Below are positions 18,542 through 27,342 of a DNA stretch of 64,000 nt, in pieces (position 1 is the first letter of the stretch; each line of letters opens with the position of its first letter). The notes under the pieces were generated by a model. That model made no database searches and was not told where the DNA came from. It saw nothing but the letters and a program-made list of their open reading frames with translations. The stretch is taken from NCBI GenBank assembly GCA_006218065.1, contig VBWE01000018.1:28733-92732 (forward strand), in the 5' to 3' direction. This stretch comes from Bacteroidota bacterium. Lineage in GTDB: Bacteria; Bacteroidota; Bacteroidia; Palsa-965. The translations under genes and the position numbers were made by a program.

Positions 18542-18561
18542 CGGAAATGAATTCATTTCCG
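18542..18561. repeat. Perfect 20-bp palindrome
   Basis: CGGAAATGAA followed directly by its complement TTCATTTCCG. It lies 38 bp after the LytTR regulator stop and about 76 bp before the SBBP gene. It could be an operator for a dimeric regulator or a stem without loop; there is no T-run for a terminator. Confidence 0.6.
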
Positions 18562-18637
18562 CCTTGCCTGAATTAGCCGGGGAAAGGGATCGCTCATGTT
18601 GTTGTTTTGCAGGAGTAAAACATAATCCTGAAAAACC

Positions 18638-21600
18638 ATGAACAAGAGACTAATCTCTTTTTTTATCGCAGGCCTGCTCTTCCAGCTTTACGGCTTTGCG
18701 CAAACCAACCGGGACCTGGCCGGAAGCAAATACAGGGATAACGTTCAGCCCGGATTCACGGAGAACAAAGGCCAGTTTGCGGATAATAACCACCAGCCGG
18801 TTCCATTTGTATTATATAATATCACGACTGCACAGGGCGACGTTTGGATAACAGAGACAGGCATCACCTATGTTTTTAAGAAAGCCGTCAACCAGCGCGA
18901 AGATGAACAGGGAGATATTGTGTACGACGTAAACTGGAGCCGGGTTGATCTCAGCCTGGAGCATTCAAAAATCAAACGATCGAAAGTACGGGAGGAAAAA
19001 CAGCTTCCCGGGACATCGAACTATTACCTGGGACATTGTCCGGATGGCATCCTCGATGTAAAAACATTTCAGAAGATAACTATCGCGGATGTTTATCCGG
19101 ATATCGACTGGGTACTGGAGGTGAAAGAAGAAGGATTAAAATATGATTTCGTCATTCACCCGGGAGGCGATGCATCGAAAATCGTAATGAACTACAAATG
19201 GGCCGACACCCATTTAAATAATGGAACCCTGCTTGTCACTTCCACCAACGGACAACTTGAAGAAACCGCTCCGTATGCATACATGGCAAACAGCAAAAAA
19301 GAAATAGCCGCTGCTTTCGTCCTCGAAAACACCGAAGAAAAAAACAGCAGTAAGGTTCGTTTCCAAATAGGAACATATGATAAATCCGAAAAACTGGTTA
19401 TCGACCCGTTGCAGATCTTGTGGGCTACGGCTTACGGTTCTACGGGTATGGACAGGGCCCAGGCTATCGCTACTTCCTACACCGGGAACGCGTATGTAAC
19501 CGGTTATACTTTATCTGGCGGGTTCCCTACCTACAACCCGGGTGGTGGCGCTTATTTTGATGGTACCTTGAATGCGGTCGGGTGTTCGGAAGATATTTTC
19601 ATCCTGGGCTTCGATAATGACGGTATACGTTTATGGGCGACTTTTTACGGCGGGAATTGTGACGATCGTGGCAATGGGATCAACGTGGATGATGCCGGCA
19701 ATATTTACGTCACCGGCACACAATACCACAGCGCAAGCTCATTTCCGGTAATGAATCCCGGCGGAGGCGCCTACTTTCAAACCGGCAGCGCCAGCGGCGC
19801 CGATGCCATACTCCTGCGATTCAACAGCAGCGGTGCGCGCACCTGGGCAACGGTTTACGGTGAAGCGATCGGTGGAAACGATTACGGCCATGCTGTTACG
19901 ACAGATCATTCCGGTAACGTATATATAGTCGGATATACACTTGCTACAACGCTGCCAATGGCCCCACTCGCTCCCGCAGGAGGATATGCGTCAGGATACC
20001 CGGGCAGCACGGGAAGCATTTTCATTGCAGGTTTCAACCCTGCCGGGGTTATTTTCTGGGCCACTTATCTTGGAAGCGCAACTGCCGCGTCATTCGGTAA
20101 TGATATTCATGCGGCTGAAAACGGGAATATCTTCGTTGCCGGGAATACACGCGGTTCGGGTATGCCGGTTGTTTCTTTATCGGGCGCATACAACGATGCA
20201 ACGTTTAACGGCGGTACAGGAAGCGGTTATGGTGACGGGTATATTGCGCGTTTTAATTCAGCAAACAAAGCGCTTGCATGGGCAACCTATTTCGGCGGTA
20301 CCGGCGACGATACCGCAGAGGAATTGGCTTCGGACAGAGCGGGAAGTATATATGTCGTAGGAAATACGAATTCTCCTTCCGCAGGTTTTCCTTTTCTGAA
20401 CTGGGCCGGAGCATATAATGATCCCACTCCGAATGGAAGTACGGACGCATTCATTTCCTGCTTTAGCAATATCGGGGTCCAGGTCTGGACAACATATTAT
20501 GGAGGATCAGGTGCAGAAGGCGCAATCAGCGTAGCTACTGATAAATGTTCCGGAATTTATGTTTGCGGGGGAACAACAACTACAGGAACAGGATTTCCTA
20601 CACAAAATTTAGCAGGAGCATACAACCAGGCTGCGCAGGCCGGTTCCAAAAACGGGTTTATTGTCCGTTTCAATTTAAGTGGAGTTCGTCAATGGGCGAC
20701 ACTCTACGGCGGAACAGCATCGGATGAACTTTTTTCCGTTGATGTCGATCTTTCAGGCAACCCGTGGTTTGCAGGCAGCTCTCTTTCCACCTCCATTTCA
20801 TTACCTAACACAACAGGCGGATACGCGCAGGCGCATAACGGTTCACCCGGAAACGCACTTGTTGCGAAGTTCGAAGCGCCATCTGCCGTTGGGGTGATGA
20901 ACTGGAATGTATCAACCATGAATTCCAATAAAGAAGACAACGGCAATGATATCGCTTACGATAGCGAAGGCAACATATATGTTGCCGGGCAGTTTGATAT
21001 CAGTACAACATTTCCTCATCCGTTATGTAATGTAACGATAAACGGTTCCGGATTTACCCCAAAGTCAGCATACATTGCCAAATACAGCGCTTGCGGTGAA
21101 CTGCTCTGGGTTAATTATGAAAATGGACTGGGTTGGACAGACGGTTCTACGCTGGTTGTCGACGATCTTTTCGGTGATGTGTATATCGCCGGACCGGGAA
21201 GCGGAGTTGTAAATTTCCAGGCTACTGCTGCAGTGCCTTGCGGACCTGCGCCGACGGCAGGAGCATCCTTCACTGTAAATACATATTACATTGCCCGGTT
21301 TAGCAAAAGTTCCGGAGCGTACCTTGACAGCTACCTGGCACCCGTATCACCAATTGTAACAAATACGGAAATATTCTCCATGGCCCTGAGAAAGGTTTTT
21401 AGCGGCTGGCCGCTTACCATTTCAAACGCGATTTATCTTACAGGAAGTCAGAATAATTCCAGCACCGCAGCGCGCGAAGTAATTTTTGACCGCGTCAATC
21501 GCGCTTCAGGAGTTTACTCGCCTGGGTTTGCCAAAACATCGACGATGCCTATAGCCGGAACGAATGCACGCGGATATGATCTTGTATATAACCAATCACA

Positions 21601-22645
21601 GACACGGGTTTATATTACAGGGGACTTCCAGCAAAGTCTTTCTTTTGATAACGGATCAGGCAACACGACCATTACTAATGCAGGCGCATTCCAGGATGGT
21701 TTTATCGCAGCGTTTAATGCGAATACCGGGAATGTTATCCCGGCTTCCTTCTATGCTTGCGGTGCAGCGGCGGGAGAACTGGCCGGAGGCACAGCCATTG
21801 TTTCCACTGAAACCACCAATGTGATCGCTACCGGTTTTTATACCGGGAACCTGGCATCGGCTTATAGTTTTGGAGGATTGCCCGGAACGTCGGGTTTATA
21901 TTCAACATATATCATAAGCACCGACGGAACCGTTGGCAACTGGCTGAATAATATTTTCGCCGGCAGCGGAAATGCCATCGCAACAGGAATCAGCCAGTAC
22001 AATGGTCAGCTCGTATTGTGCGGCCAGTTTTTTAACGGCAATCTTAATTTTGCAACCAACAACGCCTACGTGAGTTCAGCTGCCGGCGAACGTCGCCTGT
22101 ATGTCGCCAGCGCAGATGCGACAACAGGAAACTTGCTGGATTGCAATGTGAGCGAGTCCCTCATCTCCGGCTCACAACACCTTTCCTCGCGTATCGTCAA
22201 TTTCGCCGGTTACGCATATACAACAGGAGGTTACGTGAAAGAAATGGATTATGCATTGAGCAACGCACCTTCAGGACCTATTTTTGCCACCCCTTCCGGT
22301 TTTGGTAATACATTTATTTTACGCAGTTCTGTTTTTGCGGACATGGGTTTTCGCCAGCATGAACAGGGAACAAATGATATTATCGCTATGGCCGGCGCTT
22401 CCTCAAACGTAAACATCTATCCTGTGCCGGCATCAGACCTGATTACCGTGCAACTGCATCAGGAGATCGAGCAAGCCGTCACCGTGGAGTTATATACAAC
22501 AACCGGCCAGCTTATTGAACGTCGCGTTATTACCCGGGGAAACACCCAGGCCCAGATCGACTTGTCCGGATTGGATGCGGGTATTTACCTGGTAAAAGTA
22601 GTAGACTCCGGTTCGGCTGTTGTGAAGCAGATTGTGAAAATGTAA
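18638..22645 (+). CDS. Giant SBBP-repeat secreted protein with T9SS sorting domain
   Basis: 1335 aa. Signal peptide ending GFAQ; an N-terminal beta domain of about 230 residues (FTENKGQFADNN, VWITETGITYVF, YPDIDWVLEVK) as found before SBBP propellers in this phylum; then many propeller-type repeats with the pattern G-(N/S)-x-Y-V-x-G (GNAYVTGYT, GNIYVTGTQ, GNVYIVGYT, GSIYVVGNT, GNIYVAGQF) from ~260 to ~860, followed by further propeller-like sequence; and a C-terminal T9SS sorting domain starting VNIYPVPASDLI. It is exported to the cell surface or medium; an adhesive or structural role is plausible but not shown. A strong terminator follows at 22683. Confidence 0.85.
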   Translation: MNKRLISFFIAGLLFQLYGFAQTNRDLAGSKYRDNVQPGFTENKGQFADNNHQPVPFVLYNITTAQGDVWITETGITYVFKKAVNQREDEQGDIVYDVNWSRVDLSLEHSKIKRSKVREEKQLPGTSNYYLGHCPDGILDVKTFQKITIADVYPDIDWVLEVKEEGLKYDFVIHPGGDASKIVMNYKWADTHLNNGTLLVTSTNGQLEETAPYAYMANSKKEIAAAFVLENTEEKNSSKVRFQIGTYDKSEKLVIDPLQILWATAYGSTGMDRAQAIATSYTGNAYVTGYTLSGGFPTYNPGGGAYFDGTLNAVGCSEDIFILGFDNDGIRLWATFYGGNCDDRGNGINVDDAGNIYVTGTQYHSASSFPVMNPGGGAYFQTGSASGADAILLRFNSSGARTWATVYGEAIGGNDYGHAVTTDHSGNVYIVGYTLATTLPMAPLAPAGGYASGYPGSTGSIFIAGFNPAGVIFWATYLGSATAASFGNDIHAAENGNIFVAGNTRGSGMPVVSLSGAYNDATFNGGTGSGYGDGYIARFNSANKALAWATYFGGTGDDTAEELASDRAGSIYVVGNTNSPSAGFPFLNWAGAYNDPTPNGSTDAFISCFSNIGVQVWTTYYGGSGAEGAISVATDKCSGIYVCGGTTTTGTGFPTQNLAGAYNQAAQAGSKNGFIVRFNLSGVRQWATLYGGTASDELFSVDVDLSGNPWFAGSSLSTSISLPNTTGGYAQAHNGSPGNALVAKFEAPSAVGVMNWNVSTMNSNKEDNGNDIAYDSEGNIYVAGQFDISTTFPHPLCNVTINGSGFTPKSAYIAKYSACGELLWVNYENGLGWTDGSTLVVDDLFGDVYIAGPGSGVVNFQATAAVPCGPAPTAGASFTVNTYYIARFSKSSGAYLDSYLAPVSPIVTNTEIFSMALRKVFSGWPLTISNAIYLTGSQNNSSTAAREVIFDRVNRASGVYSPGFAKTSTMPIAGTNARGYDLVYNQSQTRVYITGDFQQSLSFDNGSGNTTITNAGAFQDGFIAAFNANTGNVIPASFYACGAAAGELAGGTAIVSTETTNVIATGFYTGNLASAYSFGGLPGTSGLYSTYIISTDGTVGNWLNNIFAGSGNAIATGISQYNGQLVLCGQFFNGNLNFATNNAYVSSAAGERRLYVASADATTGNLLDCNVSESLISGSQHLSSRIVNFAGYAYTTGGYVKEMDYALSNAPSGPIFATPSGFGNTFILRSSVFADMGFRQHEQGTNDIIAMAGASSNVNIYPVPASDLITVQLHQEIEQAVTVELYTTTGQLIERRVITRGNTQAQIDLSGLDAGIYLVKVVDSGSAVVKQIVKM

Positions 22646-22682
22646 TGTAGTAGTGAGATAGATACCTCTGTTTTATACATTG

Positions 22683-22720
22683 AAAAAGCGGCTGTCTTTT
22701 AATCAAGACAGCCGCTTTTT
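22683..22720. terminator. Bidirectional intrinsic terminator
   Basis: AAAAAGCGGCTGTCTT (22683-22698) pairs perfectly with AAGACAGCCGCTTTTT (22705-22720), with A- and T-runs on both sides. It serves both the SBBP gene and the convergent lipoprotein gene ending at 22764. Confidence 0.92.
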
Positions 22721-22763
22721 TATCCTGTTGCGTAAAAAAATTTCAACCACATAATAAAAACGG

Positions 22764-23840
22764 TCACCTCCCCACCGGCCTGTTCGTCATTCGCTCTCCC
22801 GCCGTTTTCGCGGCTTCGGGCAGTTTATTCCGGATATAATCATCGGCCCAGGATGCGATGCGTTCCACGTTCGTTTTGGTAACAGGAGCATCTGTTTTTA
22901 CATGCACGCCGGTAATCAAATTATAAACCGGATCGGTATACGTGTAAACATAACCGTCGGCTTCGGCGGCTTTGCTTTCTTTGGTCGGCTGGTTTTCTTT
23001 GGCGAAAGTTTCGATCTGCTTTTTCAGTTCCGCTTCCATATCCGATTGCAGCAGCGCTTCATATTTTTCCTGGCGGAGTATGGCGCAGATGGTGGCGAGT
23101 ACATAATTGTACGCTTTACCCACCGAATATGTCATGTAGTTTTTTTCCTTCTCGCCGATGCCCTCTTTATGATACAACCGTTTATCGGCGGCAGCCAGCG
23201 CCAGCGTACGCAGTTTCCGCTCGGCATCCAGCAGGTAAGGCAGCATTTCCACGGCGTTCAGGTCGATGAAGATACACAGGTCGTCGATTGTATATCTTGA
23301 TTTTTTCCCTTTCATATAATAATCGATCACCTCACGGCGGCGGTTGCGCAGTTTCTGAAAACCGGTACCGCGGATCGCAAATTCATTCCGCTCGATGGTT
23401 GCGTAATGGAAGTTTTCCGGGAGGGCGGGTTCTTCCGCTTCACACATCTGCGAAAATTCGGCATGACGGAACATTTCTTTCAGCAGTGTATCTACAGGAA
23501 TTTTTTTCCAGTCGGGCTGGGGCTGCGCGGCGAAAGCAGAATCGTAATCAACCACACCCGGAAAGCGCGACCAGTCTTCATCATAATAAAACAGGTCTTC
23601 CAGTGCGCGCGAGTCGTTCACGATATAAACCGTATCGCCGTTTTTGATTTTCGTATTGATACTGATGCCCCGCGGAATTTCCAAAGCCCTGGGTACGATC
23701 AGTTCCTGCGGCAAAGAATCCGTAACGGTATCCTTTACACCGGTCGAACTATCGGCGTTCTCTTTTTTGCCGGAAGGTTTGTCATCGCTGCAGGCCGCTC
23801 CACACAGGGCGATCAGCAGAACAGGAAGTATTTTTTTCAT
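22764..23840 (-). CDS. Lipoprotein, paralogue 2 of a tandem pair
   Basis: 358 aa from ATG 23840. Signal peptide with lipobox CGAAC and a charged, Ser-rich tether. The body is mostly helical; NAVEMLPYLLDAERKLRTL and LRQEKYEALLQSDMEAELKK align with NAIEFMPRLIEAERALRPL and LRQEKYAPLLQSAMEKKYEA in the gene upstream on the same strand. Both also share a NGDTV beta motif near residue 70 and a C-terminal GERM. No catalytic residues are apparent. Its ATG overlaps the preceding stop (ATGA). Function unknown. Confidence 0.75.
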   Translation of the reverse strand: MKKILPVLLIALCGAACSDDKPSGKKENADSSTGVKDTVTDSLPQELIVPRALEIPRGISINTKIKNGDTVYIVNDSRALEDLFYYDEDWSRFPGVVDYDSAFAAQPQPDWKKIPVDTLLKEMFRHAEFSQMCEAEEPALPENFHYATIERNEFAIRGTGFQKLRNRRREVIDYYMKGKKSRYTIDDLCIFIDLNAVEMLPYLLDAERKLRTLALAAADKRLYHKEGIGEKEKNYMTYSVGKAYNYVLATICAILRQEKYEALLQSDMEAELKKQIETFAKENQPTKESKAAEADGYVYTYTDPVYNLITGVHVKTDAPVTKTNVERIASWADDYIRNKLPEAAKTAGERMTNRPVGR

Positions 23841-24907
23841 CTTTCTACAGGAGCTATGCACATTCTTTCACCGGATTTCTTTTTTATTTCATCCGGCGTA
23901 TTTTTCCAGTAATCGTTCGCACATTTTGCGATGAATTCCAGGTTTTTCCGGTTGAGCAGGATCTCCGTGCTGAACCACTGGTGCACCGGGAGTTTGTAAA
24001 CCGGGTCAACATACGTCGAGCCGCGATCCTTTTCGTTCAATTGGTCATACGAAGTAACCGGTCCTTTATAATCACGCTTCGAGGATTCGCGCAATTCCGC
24101 TTCGTACTTCTTTTCCATCGCCGATTGGAGCAGCGGAGCATATTTTTCCTGGCGAAGCAGGTGCGTCAGTGTTTCCCTGATCTGTTGATAGGAATTGATC
24201 ACCTCGTTGAGCTGTTGCATCCCCGCCATTTCACTGTTCATTTTCGATTTCAGTTTTCTTCGCGCACCAGCCAGCATCAGCGGGCGCAAAGCGCGTTCCG
24301 CTTCGATCAGCCGCGGCATGAACTCGATCGCGTTCAGGTCGGCGATGATTACCAGGTCCTGGTCGGTGAGCCGTTTTCCGCGTCGCTCTTTCAGCAAAAA
24401 ATCAATAACGGGTCTCCGCATTTTGCGCAGTTCGAAAAAACGATCGTCGGTCATGCTGAAGGTCCAGCGGATTCCCGAAGGATACGGAAAACGTGGCGTG
24501 GTATCTATACCGCTGTCGTCGGCACACATCTGGTTAAACGTGCCGGGATACGATTCGATGTATTCGATTTTTTTCGCGATGCTGTATTTTTCCCAGCCCG
24601 GCGGAAAACTGTCCTGCCCCGCCCAGTCGGGAATACCGTCGTACTCGATCGGGCAAACGACTTCTTCCAGGAGAAAAGTATCGTAAGCCTGCAGGGTTTC
24701 AATCCTGAATACGGTATCGCCGTTCGATACGCTGATCTCCACACCGGCCAATACCAAAGGTGTTTTGACCAAAGTATCGGGGACAGTATCTTTTTTGTTT
24801 GCGACTGTATCCGGCGCGGAATCGGCAGGAATGGCTTTCGTTTTTTCGTTTTCCGGTCCGCAGGCGAAGAGAAATACCGAAAGCAGGATGAATGAAAATC
24901 GGCGCAT
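23837..24907 (-). CDS. Lipoprotein, paralogue 1 of a tandem pair
   Basis: 356 aa. Short signal peptide with lipobox LFAC (MRRFSFILLSVFLFAC), an acidic linker and a helical body paralogous to the downstream lipoprotein (22764-23840), with which it overlaps by 4 bp. Shared blocks are the NGDTVF/NGDTVY strand, a Met- and Cys-containing (CADDSG / CEAEEP) loop, the DLNA(I/V)E segment and the GERM ending. It probably sits in the periplasm or at the cell surface. The two products may form a hetero-oligomer, but this is speculation from the tight overlap. Confidence 0.75.
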   Translation of the reverse strand: MRRFSFILLSVFLFACGPENEKTKAIPADSAPDTVANKKDTVPDTLVKTPLVLAGVEISVSNGDTVFRIETLQAYDTFLLEEVVCPIEYDGIPDWAGQDSFPPGWEKYSIAKKIEYIESYPGTFNQMCADDSGIDTTPRFPYPSGIRWTFSMTDDRFFELRKMRRPVIDFLLKERRGKRLTDQDLVIIADLNAIEFMPRLIEAERALRPLMLAGARRKLKSKMNSEMAGMQQLNEVINSYQQIRETLTHLLRQEKYAPLLQSAMEKKYEAELRESSKRDYKGPVTSYDQLNEKDRGSTYVDPVYKLPVHQWFSTEILLNRKNLEFIAKCANDYWKNTPDEIKKKSGERMCIAPVER

Positions 24908-24980
24908 GGGTTTATTTCTTTCGTAATACTACGATTTTTTGAAAACATGTGGTTCTGTATTCCTCTGCCGGGACAAAATA

Positions 24981-25017
24981 CACCACGGAGGCACAGGGAA
25001 CACGGAGGGCCACGGAG
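24981..25017. repeat. CACGGAG-word repeat in the cystathionine synthase leader
   Basis: CACGGAGG, ACACGGAGG and CACGGAG occur three times in 37 bp. Similar CACGGAG/CACAGAG words are common intergenic repeats in Bacteroidota. No matching complement is nearby, so this may be a half or degraded palindrome. Confidence 0.45.
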
Positions 25018-25097
25018 TCTACCATTTTCAACGGTTAATCCCACGGCATTTTATACCCGAACTTTGACTAATTTCGCATCGCAAAATCAACACAATC

Positions 25098-26480
25098 ATG
25101 GCAACGCCTCCGAACAAAAAAATCTGCGACAATATTCTCGAAACGATCGGTCATACGCCGCTGGTGCGCATCAACAGCATCACCAAAGGCATTACCAAAG
25201 CCACCGTACTGGCCAAGATCGAAACCGTGAACCCGGGCAATTCCATCAAGGACCGGATGGCGGTCAAGATGATCGAAGACGCGGAAAAAGACGGGCGCCT
25301 GAAACCCGGCGGCACCATTATCGAAGGCACTTCCGGCAATACCGGCATGGGCCTGGCGATCGTAGCCGTGGTGAAAGGATACAAATGCATTTTTACATCC
25401 ACCGATAAACAGTCGAAAGAAAAATTCGATGCGTTGCGCGCTTTCGGTGCGGAAGTGATCGTTTGTCCCACGAACGTCGATCCCGAAGATCCGCGTTCCT
25501 ATTACAGCGTTTCGTCGCGCCTCGAAAGGGAAGTGCCGAATTCCTGGAAACCGAACCAGTACGATAACCCGTCGAACGCACAGGCGCATTACGAATCCAC
25601 CGGGCCGGAGATCTGGGACCAGACCGACGGAAAGATCACGCACCTCGTGGTCGGCGTGGGCACCGGCGGAACGATATGCGGAACAGCGCGCTTCCTGAAA
25701 GAGAAAAACCCGGACATCAAAGTCTGGGGCATCGATACCTACGGTTCTGTTTTCAAAAAATACAAAGAGACCGGCGTTTTCGATAAGAACGAAATTTACC
25801 CTTACGTTACCGAAGGCATCGGCGAAGATTTTCTTCCGCAGAACGTCAACTTCGACCTGATCGATGCGTTTGAAAAAGTAACGGATAAAGACGCCGCCCT
25901 GATGACCCGCCGCATCGCCCGCGAAGAAGGTATTTTCGCCGGCAATTCCGCAGGCTCCGCTATGGCCGGTGTGGTCCAGCTGGCGCAGCATTTCAAAGAA
26001 GGCGATGTGGTCGTCGTGATTTTCCACGACCATGGCACGCGCTATCTCGGTAAAATGTTCAACGACGACTGGATGCGCGAGAAAGGATACCTCGACCGTA
26101 AAGGACTAACCGCACGCAACCTCGTTTCGTCGCAGAAAGGCGAATTGATTTCCATCGAAGGAAGCGCAACGGTCGAGCAGGCCGTGAAGCTGATGAGTAC
26201 GAACGATTTTTCACAGATACCGGTTACGCTCGACAAACGGATTGTCGGATCGATCAACGAAACGCACCTTTATAACCTGCTGGTGAAAAATCCGGAACTG
26301 CGTTCAAAACCGGTGGAAAGTATCATGCAGCCTGCATTTCCTTTCGTGGATATCAGCACGCCCGTGGAAGCGCTCGCCGGTATGATCACGCCCGAAAATC
26401 CTGCCCTGCTCGTCCGCGATTTCAAAACCGACCAGACGTATATCATCACCCGGCATGATGTAATCGGAGCGTTGATGTAA
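25098..26480 (+). CDS. Cystathionine beta-synthase with C-terminal CBS domain pair
   Basis: 460 aa. PLP-dependent fold type II enzyme: cofactor lysine K51 in NSIKDRMA, phosphate-binding TSGNTGMG near 82 and GVGTGGT near 190. Residues ~345-455 form two CBS domains (VEQAVKLMSTNDFSQIPV, VEALAGMITPENPALLV). It condenses serine (or an activated serine) with homocysteine to cystathionine, or makes cysteine from O-acetylserine; the CBS pair favours the former and suggests allosteric control by an adenosyl ligand. The family cannot be narrowed by motif alone. A weak -7-like TAATTTCG lies at 25069-25076. It ends at a long palindrome (26504-26657). Confidence 0.88.
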   Translation: MATPPNKKICDNILETIGHTPLVRINSITKGITKATVLAKIETVNPGNSIKDRMAVKMIEDAEKDGRLKPGGTIIEGTSGNTGMGLAIVAVVKGYKCIFTSTDKQSKEKFDALRAFGAEVIVCPTNVDPEDPRSYYSVSSRLEREVPNSWKPNQYDNPSNAQAHYESTGPEIWDQTDGKITHLVVGVGTGGTICGTARFLKEKNPDIKVWGIDTYGSVFKKYKETGVFDKNEIYPYVTEGIGEDFLPQNVNFDLIDAFEKVTDKDAALMTRRIAREEGIFAGNSAGSAMAGVVQLAQHFKEGDVVVVIFHDHGTRYLGKMFNDDWMREKGYLDRKGLTARNLVSSQKGELISIEGSATVEQAVKLMSTNDFSQIPVTLDKRIVGSINETHLYNLLVKNPELRSKPVESIMQPAFPFVDISTPVEALAGMITPENPALLVRDFKTDQTYIITRHDVIGALM

Positions 26481-26482
26481 TT

Positions 26483-26657
26483 ACAAACTTCAAGTCACTT
26501 TTCCGGATTTCCGATTGGGGATTGCCGATTTGCGAATTTTCTCTGCGTAAACTCTGCGTCCCTGCGGTAAAACCGGAATACAATCTTCACCGCAAAGGCG
26601 CGAAGACGCTAACGGATACATTCAATCGAAAATCGGCAATCCCCAATCGGAAATCCG
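26483..26657. repeat. Long nested palindrome, GATTGCCGATTT family (copy 1)
   Basis: A TACAAACTTCAAGT box (26482-26495) is followed by a 28-nt arm at 26504-26531 perfectly complementary to 26630-26657. Inside lie two mutually related inverted words, CTCTGCGTCCCTGCGGTAAA and TTCACCGCAAAGGCGCGAAG. It separates convergent genes and could act as a two-way terminator, but there is no U-run. Confidence 0.92.
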
Positions 26658-26658
26658 T

Positions 26659-27246
26659 TTAACATCCTCCCTGTTTCCTCGAAAACGAACGCCCGTCTTC
26701 AAAGGTCATTTTTCCGCCGTCGAGTTTGATGTGAATAAATCCTTCGCCGGATTTTTTGAGTTTTATTTTCAGGAAATAATTACCCTTCTGGTCTTCGTAA
26801 ATTTCGAATGTTCCTTCGTCGCTTTCTTCCGATGCGCTGTTGCCGCCTGCACCTTCCACGTTGATGGTCGTTACGCTCTGGGAATACATGCTCATTTTTC
26901 CGCCGGGACAAAAAGTCATCCGGCTTTCGCTGCTGTAGCCGCCTGATCCGCCGCCGCTGTTGTAACTTTCAAACTGAACATAGCTGAAACCTTCGAGTTG
27001 CCCCTGGACGGTTTTGTTTTTCCGGACCTTCACACCGCCCACGTCTTCCCAGGCAGCAGAATTATCGTCGCTGTTTTCCATTTTCTTTTCCTGTTCGTTT
27101 TCACCGGCTTTTGTTTCGCCTGCTGAAGTAGTTTGTTTTTTTGCACTGTCCGCCGTTTTGATTTTACCGCTGTCCTCCGCGTTTCCGCAGCCCGACATCC
27201 AAAGCATAAGGCCGCAGGAGATCAAAACTGTTTTTACTTTTTGCAT
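26659..27246 (-). CDS. Small lipoprotein of unknown function
   Basis: 195 aa from ATG 27246. Lipobox WMSGC, then a Lys/Glu/Ser-rich tether to ~70, then a Gly/Ser-rich beta domain (SYNSGGGSGGYSSESRM, EGTFEIYEDQKGNYFLKI). The layout resembles small periplasmic beta-domain lipoproteins; no enzyme motif is present. Its stop lies directly beside the arm of the palindrome at 26504-26657. A start two codons upstream (27252) is possible. Confidence 0.65.
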   Translation of the reverse strand: MQKVKTVLISCGLMLWMSGCGNAEDSGKIKTADSAKKQTTSAGETKAGENEQEKKMENSDDNSAAWEDVGGVKVRKNKTVQGQLEGFSYVQFESYNSGGGSGGYSSESRMTFCPGGKMSMYSQSVTTINVEGAGGNSASEESDEGTFEIYEDQKGNYFLKIKLKKSGEGFIHIKLDGGKMTFEDGRSFSRKQGGC

Positions 27247-27253
27247 GAACAAA

Positions 27254-27342
27254 TATAACTACAAACTTCAAGTTGCTTTCTGAATTGCGAATTTCGAAGT
27301 GTGAAGTGAATCGCTTTTTCATTCGGCATTCGAAATTCAATT
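27254..27342. repeat. Palindromic intergenic repeat (copy 2)
   Basis: An ACTACAAACTTCAAGT box (27258-27273) is followed by imperfectly complementary arms GAATTGCGAATTTCGAA and TTCGGCATTCGAAATTC. It lies between two same-strand genes. Confidence 0.65.
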
